From the NCBI GenBank assembly GCA_900551205.1, contig URUW01000123.1, positions 1 through 5,638 on the forward strand: a stretch of DNA of 5,638 nucleotides, given 5' to 3'. Below the pieces are notes generated by a model. The model did no database searches, was not told the origin of the DNA, and saw only the letters and a program-made list of their open reading frames with translations. Source of the DNA: an uncultured Collinsella sp. GTDB lineage: Bacteria > Actinomycetota > Coriobacteriia > Coriobacteriales > Coriobacteriaceae. Position 1 is the first letter of the stretch, and every line of letters starts with the position of its first letter. Made by a program: the position numbers and the translations under genes. Shown piece after piece: positions 1-3,871 of this stretch.

Positions 1-34
1 GTCAAAAAATGCCAAATATGAGTACTGTCACCAA
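1..34 (+). repeat. Left terminal inverted repeat
   Basis: Bases 1-28 are the exact reverse complement of 197-224. Bases 31-34 also pair with 191-194, leaving two mismatches at 29-30. It begins GTCAAAAAATG and contains the self-complementary core AGTACT at 21-26. Confidence 0.85.
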
Positions 35-125
35 TTTAGTAGCAGCACATTTCCTTGTAATGAGTGCCGAAAGTCCCCATTTGTCCAAAAGCAAGACAAC
101 GTTATTCCCCATAGGTTCAATAAAA

Positions 126-164
126 TGGGCTTCCTAACGAGAATAAATTTCGTTAGGAAGCCCA
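126..164 (-). terminator. Internal hairpin, possible terminator of the fchA-folD operon
   Basis: A 15 bp perfect stem (126-140 with 150-164, core GGGCTTCCTAACGA) encloses a 9-nt loop. Read on the minus strand, the stem is followed by ATTTTATT, a T-rich but interrupted tract. On the plus strand it is followed by AAATGTC, which is not terminator-like. No better terminator lies between the folD stop at 265 and this hairpin, so it may end folD transcription. As it sits inside the MITE-like element, it could equally be only part of that element's folded structure. Confidence 0.5.
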
Positions 165-190
165 AATGTCATAAAGCATATGTGACTATC

Positions 191-224
191 TTGGCAACAG
201 TACTCATATTTGGCATTTTTTGAC
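191..224 (-). repeat. Right terminal inverted repeat
   Basis: This is the reverse complement of 1-34 with two mismatches, and is perfect over 197-224. It ends 40 bp beyond the folD stop codon, so it lies directly in the 3' flank of the folate operon. Confidence 0.85.
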
Positions 225-264
225 CACGCGGTATATGGCTAGCCCCTCAAACAGCCCAAAACGC

Positions 265-1119
265 CTATTTCGATGCACGCTCCGCCGCCTCGATCACGTG
301 TTTGGCGAGAATCGCCGTCGTCACAGTGCCCACGCCGCCCGGCACGGGCGTGATGGCGCCAACAACCGGCTCCACAGCGTCAAAATCAACGTCACCGACC
401 AGCTTGCCAGCAGCCTCGTCCCAATTAATGCCAACATCGATGATTGTCTGGCCCTCGCGAACCGCATCCGCGCCAATCGTGCGCGCGCGTCCAACCGCGG
501 CAACAACGATGTCGGCAAAACGGCACTCGGCAGCAAGGTCGCGCGTATGCGTATGGCACGTCGTCACCGTGGCATTGCGACCCGTAAGCATAGCGGCAAC
601 GGGGCGGCCAATCACCAGCGACCGACCGGCAACGGCAACCTTGGCCCCATCCAGCTCAACGCCATAATGGTCCAGCAGTGCCAGCACGGCTTCGGCCGTA
701 CAAGAAGCAAAGCCCTTGCCTCGTCCCGATAGTGTGGTAAGCAGCGAGGCCGGTGTCATGGAGTCAACGTCCTTGGCGGGATCGAGCGCGGCGGCAACCG
801 CATCCTCGTCAAGGCCGGCAGGCAGCGGACGAAACATCAGGCATCCGTGAACAGCGGGGTCGGTATTAATGCCCTCGATAGCCGCCAGCAACTCATCCTG
901 CGAGACATCGGCGGGCAGCAACACGCGACGAGCTTCGATGCCCACCTTCTCGCAGCGCTTGATGGCACCGCGCTCGTAGGATAGGTCGTCCTCGCGCTCG
1001 CCTACACGAACGATAGCAAGCGTCGGAACAACGCCGCGCTCGCGCAGAACAGCACAACGCGCGGCAAGCTCCTCAGTCAACGTGCGGGCGACGGGAGCGG
1101 CCTTCAGCAGCTCAGCCAT
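265..1119 (-). CDS. folD: FolD-type methylenetetrahydrofolate dehydrogenase, probably lacking cyclohydrolase activity
   Basis: This 284-residue cytoplasmic enzyme of one-carbon metabolism should interconvert 5,10-methylene-THF and 5,10-methenyl-THF with NAD(P). Family signatures are clear: Y48 in the 'DDLSYERGA' segment, KDVD at 116-119, the Rossmann motif GRSLVIGRP (165-173), the NATVTTCHT strand (182-190), IDVGIN (227-232), GDVDF (242-246) and ITPVPGGVG (256-264). Length is normal for FolD. Aligned by eye to E. coli FolD, the catalytic Lys four residues after the Tyr is Ala52, and the active-site Gln of 'QLPLP' is Phe in 'FRPLP' (96-100). Both residues are needed for cyclohydrolase activity in bifunctional enzymes, so dehydrogenase-only function is inferred. 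The start at 1119 is chosen because AGAGGGG lies 6 nt upstream and the homology begins at MAELLK; a 22-residue Arg-rich extension back to 1185 overlaps fchA and looks spurious. It is the second gene of a two-gene operon, 2 bp after fchA. Confidence 0.93.
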   Translation of the reverse strand: MAELLKAAPVARTLTEELAARCAVLRERGVVPTLAIVRVGEREDDLSYERGAIKRCEKVGIEARRVLLPADVSQDELLAAIEGINTDPAVHGCLMFRPLPAGLDEDAVAAALDPAKDVDSMTPASLLTTLSGRGKGFASCTAEAVLALLDHYGVELDGAKVAVAGRSLVIGRPVAAMLTGRNATVTTCHTHTRDLAAECRFADIVVAAVGRARTIGADAVREGQTIIDVGINWDEAAGKLVGDVDFDAVEPVVGAITPVPGGVGTVTTAILAKHVIEAAERASK

Positions 1120-1121
1120 AG

Positions 1122-1754
1122 CTATCCCCTCTTCCTGGCGGCGTCGGCGGCGCGGCGCGCCAGAGCGTCGGCGCGCGGTAGCCACATATCGAGCAGTTCA
1201 TCGCACGCCGCCTCGAGCTCCTCGGCGCGCGTCCGGTCTTTCATAGACGTGGTATTGGCAAAGAGCGTCAAGCTCGCGCCCTGCATGGCCGCGCGGCAAA
1301 ACACGGCACCGCACGCCACATCGGAGAGCAGCTGTCGGGAGCCCTTGTCCGCCATGTCCTCGAGCAGCGCCAGCGCACGACCGCAGGCGTCCATAATGCG
1401 GTACGGTGGCATGGCCGCCACGTGCAACGCGTCCTGAATCGCCGCAGGTCGAGCCGGGTTCTCGCGCGGAATACCGTACGCAGCGGACACCTGGCCGTAC
1501 GCACGAACGTCCTCGGCGACCAGACCCACAAGTTCCTGTGCCAAATCATCCGCCTGGGCAAATGCGCGCGTCAGATCGTCTGCGCGATCGGAAAGCGCGG
1601 GATTGGTCGCCCCATAGCGAGCGACCATCCCGCATAACGAAGCGCCCAGCGCGCCCACAAAGGCGCTCGCGCTACCGCCGCCGGGAACCGGCTCGCGCGC
1701 GGCAAGCGCCTGGGCAAACTCGCGACAGGTTTTATCCATCATCTCTTGACTCAT
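1122..1754 (-). CDS. fchA: Cyclodeaminase/cyclohydrolase family protein, probable methenyl-THF cyclohydrolase
   Basis: This 210-residue cytoplasmic protein belongs to the FTCD_C/FchA family, which includes formimino-THF cyclodeaminase and the stand-alone methenyl-THF cyclohydrolase FchA. The hallmark PVPGGGSASAFVGALGASL occupies residues 22-40, followed by an EDVRAY segment (81-86) and the 'SDVACGAVFCRAAMQGA' helix (144-160), with the usual Asn at 167 in LFANT. Length fits a single-domain family member (about 200-215 residues), not the larger bifunctional FTCD. The ATG at 1754 has AAGGTG 8 nt upstream. The gene ends 2 bp before folD, indicating one transcript and probable translational coupling. 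With a FolD partner that lacks cyclohydrolase residues, hydrolysis of methenyl-THF to 10-formyl-THF is the likeliest role. A formimino-THF cyclodeaminase role in histidine or purine breakdown remains possible, since no hut genes are visible to decide. Confidence 0.85.
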   Translation of the reverse strand: MSQEMMDKTCREFAQALAAREPVPGGGSASAFVGALGASLCGMVARYGATNPALSDRADDLTRAFAQADDLAQELVGLVAEDVRAYGQVSAAYGIPRENPARPAAIQDALHVAAMPPYRIMDACGRALALLEDMADKGSRQLLSDVACGAVFCRAAMQGASLTLFANTTSMKDRTRAEELEAACDELLDMWLPRADALARRAADAARKRG

Positions 1755-1782
1755 ACGTATGCACCTTCAAGTCATATAGATC

Positions 1783-1804
1783 GGTCGGGCGGCAACTGCC
1801 GACC
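1783..1804 (-). promoter_or_regulatory. Inverted repeat in the fchA-folD leader
   Basis: GGTCGG (1783-1788) and CCGACC (1799-1804) form a 6 bp perfect stem around a 10-nt loop, between the candidate promoter and the fchA ribosome binding site. No T-run follows, so it is not a terminator. It could be an operator or an RNA leader hairpin. I do not see the extended architecture of a THF riboswitch here. Confidence 0.3.
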
Positions 1805-1831
1805 AACCGCATCAAACACGTAATGATGCTA

Positions 1832-1860
1832 AGTCTAGCCCATAAGCACATGAGCGTCAG
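1832..1860 (-). promoter_or_regulatory. Candidate sigma-70-type promoter of fchA-folD
   Basis: On the minus strand, CTGACG (1855-1860, 4 of 6 matches to TTGACA) is followed after exactly 17 nt by TAGACT (1832-1837, 4 of 6 matches to TATAAT). Transcription would start near 1825, giving a leader of about 70 nt before the fchA start. Spacing is ideal but the boxes are imperfect, so this is a candidate only. Confidence 0.4.
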
Positions 1861-1915
1861 CACACCTGGCCATCACGGATTTCTATGACGAACGATAGGC
1901 GTCGGCGCCGCAAAC

Positions 1916-1934
1916 ATGGGACACATGGCCCACC
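1916..1934 (+). repeat. 19 bp semi-palindromic motif, copy 1
   Basis: ATGGGACACATGGCCCACC occurs here and again, identically, at 2882-2900 upstream of the second lipoprotein. Its core TGGGACACATGGCCCA matches its own reverse complement at 12 of 16 positions, with TGGG/CCCA outer arms. It is a candidate regulator-binding site, 198 nt before the start codon at 2132. Confidence 0.55.
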
Positions 1935-2116
1935 TTTCGAGACTCCCGGGCAACACAAGCTGGGGCATATCTATAAGTAAGGAACCCGTTGGGGCACGGC
2001 CGCGCAACGGCCACAAGCGATGAACGGAGGTATAAGCCGGACAGTACACAGAGACATCCGCCGCCAGTGCAATCAGTACCCCAACAGCATGCGGCGCCGT
2101 GATGTCATCGGCAGAC

Positions 2117-2123
2117 AAGGAGG
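2117..2123 (+). promoter_or_regulatory. Ribosome binding site that decides the lipoprotein 1 start
   Basis: AAGGAGG sits 8 nt before the ATG at 2132. The upstream in-frame ATGs at 2099 and 2102 have no such site, and their use would put 11 polar residues in front of the signal peptide. The GGAGGACAC context is repeated before the second lipoprotein. Confidence 0.85.
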
Positions 2124-2131
2124 ACACCATC

Positions 2132-2731
2132 ATGAAGAAAAAGACCCTATCGATTCTTTCCCTCTGCATCGCCCTCTTTGCCGCGCTTGCCCTTGTCGGC
2201 TGCGGCGGGAGCGCATCGGGCGGCGGCAGCGCCCCCAAGAGCGAGAGCAAGGAAAAGGCCCCCGTCGCCCAGAAGACCGACTTCATCTGGTTTAAGGTCG
2301 AGATGCCCGAGGGCGTCGGCGTAAGCGACTCTGCCGGCAAGAATGCCGACAGGGTCCAGCTCACCTTCCCCAAAGACGAGAACGGTTCGGCCGATCGCTT
2401 TATCGCCGTTTGGAAAAAAGCGCTGACGGCCGAGGAATCCCACGCCGACCAGGCGGAAAAGAAGGGGGACACGTTCCAGTGGAAGGACGGCGGGTCCGTC
2501 GAGTATAACGGCAGGACGTGGCTCGTCGGAACATACGAGGACAACAGCGGCATCTCAACCATGCTTTTTACCGACGTTGAGCCGGGAAGCGTCTACGTCC
2601 TCATCTCGAACTTCGACCAGCACAAGAAAGAAGCCGAGGCGCTCCTCAGCTCCATCGAGTTCCCCGATGACATGGCGAAGGCAGTTGCCGAGGCGCGCGA
2701 AGTCGAGATTTCGAGCATCGAGATCAAGTAA
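2132..2731 (+). CDS. Putative lipoprotein, tandem paralog 1
   Basis: This is a 199-residue surface lipoprotein of unknown function. MKKK is followed by a hydrophobic stretch and the lipobox LVGC, with the lipidated Cys at residue 24. A Gly/Ser/Lys-rich linker (25-48) leads to a compact domain with TDFIWFKVEMPEGV (49-62), DRFIAV (88-93), VEYNGRTW (123-130), GSVYV (152-156) and a helical IEFPDDMAKA stretch near the C-terminus. It should be anchored to the outer face of the membrane. The ATG at 2132 is preferred to one at 2099 because AAGGAGG (2117-2123) is 8 nt upstream and the signal peptide then starts at residue 1. It shares its signal peptide, several core blocks and an IEIK end with the next gene, so the two are duplicates. 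A terminator at 2801-2835 makes it a separate transcription unit. I do not recognise the family. Confidence 0.85.
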   Translation: MKKKTLSILSLCIALFAALALVGCGGSASGGGSAPKSESKEKAPVAQKTDFIWFKVEMPEGVGVSDSAGKNADRVQLTFPKDENGSADRFIAVWKKALTAEESHADQAEKKGDTFQWKDGGSVEYNGRTWLVGTYEDNSGISTMLFTDVEPGSVYVLISNFDQHKKEAEALLSSIEFPDDMAKAVAEAREVEISSIEIK

Positions 2732-2800
2732 CGGGACACCCGCACGCGCCTACGCGCACCCGCGCACATGCGCCCCATTAAAACAACGGGCGCCCAACCC

Positions 2801-2835
2801 GGGGAGGGCCGACAGCACCGGCCCTCCCCTCTTTT
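2801..2835 (+). terminator. Rho-independent terminator of lipoprotein 1
   Basis: A perfect 11 bp stem, GGGGAGGGCCG (2801-2811) with CGGCCCTCCCC (2819-2829), encloses a 7-nt loop and is followed by TCTTTT. It lies 69 nt after the stop codon. The terminator after the second lipoprotein has a related stem sequence, which suggests it was duplicated along with the gene. Confidence 0.9.
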
Positions 2836-2881
2836 ACACCCGCGCATATTGCCACTTGTCGGCGCAAATCCAGCCCTCAGA

Positions 2882-2900
2882 ATGGGACACATGGCCCACC
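2882..2900 (+). repeat. 19 bp semi-palindromic motif, copy 2
   Basis: This is an exact second copy of the motif at 1916-1934, here 72 nt before the lipoprotein 2 start codon and just after the first lipoprotein's terminator. Similar bases follow both copies (CGAG...TCC), indicating a common origin. A TACAGT box (2920-2925) lies 19 nt downstream, so the motif could overlap the -35 region of a promoter. Confidence 0.55.
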
Positions 2901-2972
2901 CTAGCGAGCCGTCCACGCGTACAGTAAAGACAGGTAATCCATGGGCGGTTACAGATCGAGGAGGACACGACC

Positions 2973-3566
2973 ATGAAAAAGAAGGCCTTTGCGATTCTCA
3001 CCCTCTGCATCAGTCTCTTTGCCGCAGTTGCCCTGGTGGGTTGTGGCGGAAGCGGCGGCGCTACCGGCAGTGGCGGTGGCGGCGGAGCAGAAAAGCCAGC
3101 CGTGGATATGAGGACCGACTTCATTTGGTTTAAGGTCGAGGTCCCCGAGGGCGTCGAGATCACCAACGTTGCCGGCGACACGGCCGACAGGGCCCAGTTT
3201 AAGTTCACCGAGAGCGAGCACGCCAGCGACCGCTTCATCCCCGTCTTCGACTCTGACAAGAACGCTGACGAGCTGTTCGACTACGAGGCCAAATGGAAGG
3301 CCAACTTTGAGTGGACCGAGAATGACCCCGTCAAGTACAACGGCAAGACTTGGCGCAACGCTTCCTATACACACTCGGGCGGCGTGACGACTGAGTACTT
3401 CACCGAAGCAGGCGGCGGCAGCGTCTACGTGAGCATCGACAATGTCGAAGAGCACAAGGACGCCGTCGAGACCATGATGAAGTCTCTGGAATTTGCCGAT
3501 GATATCGCCAAGGCCAAGACTGAGGCCATGGACGTCAAGCTCGACGATATCGAGATCAAGCGCTAA
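2973..3566 (+). CDS. Putative lipoprotein, tandem paralog 2
   Basis: This 197-residue lipoprotein is a paralog of the gene at 2132-2731. It starts with MKKK, a hydrophobic segment and the same LVGC lipobox with Cys at 24. A very Gly-rich linker (about 25-39) follows, with no charged residue before Glu40. The globular part repeats the paralog's landmarks: TDFIWFKVEVPEGV (48-61), DRFIPV (86-91), VKYNGKTW (120-127), GSVYV (149-153), SLEFADDIAKA (171-181) and an IEIK end. A 44-nt block coding for TDFIWFKVE differs from its counterpart at about three positions, so the copies are recent or exchange sequence. The middle parts, residues 92-119 here, have diverged. GAGGAGG (2958-2964) lies 8 nt before the ATG and supports the start. 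It is probably displayed on the outer membrane face. Function and family are not recognised. Confidence 0.86.
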   Translation: MKKKAFAILTLCISLFAAVALVGCGGSGGATGSGGGGGAEKPAVDMRTDFIWFKVEVPEGVEITNVAGDTADRAQFKFTESEHASDRFIPVFDSDKNADELFDYEAKWKANFEWTENDPVKYNGKTWRNASYTHSGGVTTEYFTEAGGGSVYVSIDNVEEHKDAVETMMKSLEFADDIAKAKTEAMDVKLDDIEIKR

Positions 3567-3636
3567 GCGACTGGCGAGCGCAACGGGAAACACGAGCGCA
3601 GCGCAAGCAAGCGACGGTGGCCCAGCGTTTCGTACT

Positions 3637-3670
3637 AAGGGAGGGCCGGTAAACCGACCCTCCCTTTCTT
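3637..3670 (+). terminator. Rho-independent terminator of lipoprotein 2
   Basis: AAGGGAGGG (3637-3645) pairs with CCCTCCCTT (3658-3666), with an inner CGG/CCG stem beyond one mismatch and a TAAA loop. The T-rich TTTCTT follows. It starts 70 nt after the stop codon, almost the same offset as the terminator of the first paralog, and shares the GGGAGGGCCG sequence with it. Confidence 0.88.
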
Positions 3671-3871
3671 ATGCCGGTAGCTGGCGAACGCGAGGATGCC
3701 GGACGCTGGAACCGCCCCAAATGTGGCAACAGTACGAAAACGACAAGCACCCCAGTGCGTCCGCCCGCCGATTTATAGCGCCGCGCAGACAATTGAGCCG
3801 ATGCCTTTGGACATCCGGGCAGTATAGTGACCAAAACGAGCGCATAACCGCACCCTGCGAATGGAGGAGTT
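3671..3871 (+). other. Leader region of the phospholipase gene
   Basis: This non-coding stretch lies between the lipoprotein 2 terminator and the phospholipase start. A TATAGT box at 3823-3828 is a reasonable -10, but its possible -35 partners (TTGAGC at 3793, TTGGAC at 3807) sit at poor spacing (24 and 10 nt), so no full promoter is claimed. The ribosome binding site GGAGGAG (3863-3869) is close to the ATG, with GGAGG ending 4 nt before it. A 12-mer, TGGCAACAGTAC (3724-3735), repeats part of the right arm of the element at 192-203. Confidence 0.4.

Larger units (their letters stand above)
1..224. mobile_element. MITE-like non-autonomous element with terminal inverted repeats
   Basis: Positions 1-28 and 197-224 are perfect inverted copies of each other, starting GTCAAAAAATGCC at the left edge and ending GGCATTTTTTGAC at the right. 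The match extends to 34 bp (1-34 against 191-224) with only two mismatches. The spacer is AT-rich compared with the neighbouring genes, holds no credible open reading frame, and contains a second strong hairpin at 126-164. Long terminal repeats on a short, non-coding, compositionally distinct segment are what a miniature inverted-repeat element looks like. No transposase is present, so mobility would depend on an enzyme elsewhere. The left edge coincides with the window start, so a target-site duplication cannot be checked and the repeat may extend further left. It could instead be a large structured intergenic repeat not moved by transposition. Confidence 0.6.
1755..2131. other. Divergent intergenic region between fchA and lipoprotein 1
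   Basis: This 377 bp non-coding stretch holds, from left to right, the fchA leader hairpin and candidate promoter, the first copy of a 19 bp repeated motif (1916-1934), a TATAAG box at 1972-1977 without a convincing -35 partner, and a small GGCCG/CGGCC hairpin (1998-2012). The lipoprotein ribosome binding site is at 2117-2123. Plus-strand reading frames starting at 2020 and 2099 have no ribosome binding site and look spurious. No RNA gene is recognised. Confidence 0.6.

Noticed and set aside
1..224. CRISPR array or tRNA-like gene in the repeat region
   Set aside because: The repeats are a single inverted pair, not regularly spaced direct repeats, and no cloverleaf or CCA-type acceptor structure is visible.
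220..732. Plus-strand 170-codon frame
   Set aside because: It is antisense to folD, starts at the edge of the terminal repeat, and has no ribosome binding site or domain.
1120..1185. N-terminal extension of folD to the ATG at 1185
   Set aside because: The extra 22 residues are Arg-rich, overlap the 3' end of fchA in another frame and have no FolD similarity. A good ribosome binding site lies directly before the ATG at 1119.
1755..1830. THF riboswitch upstream of fchA-folD
   Set aside because: A folate-sensing RNA would fit the operon, but I could not find the multi-helix architecture or conserved junctions; only one short hairpin is present.
2020..2295. Plus-strand frame starting in the lipoprotein 1 leader
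   Set aside because: It continues out of frame into the lipoprotein gene, giving His/Arg/Cys-rich sequence typical of a shifted frame, with no ribosome binding site before it.
1873..2562. Minus-strand 229-codon frame
   Set aside because: It overlaps the lipoprotein 1 coding region antisense and runs through the intergenic repeat motif. Its composition is that of a shadow frame.
2949..3593. Minus-strand 214-codon frame
   Set aside because: It is an exact antisense shadow of lipoprotein 2, which has a signal peptide, lipobox, ribosome binding site and terminator.
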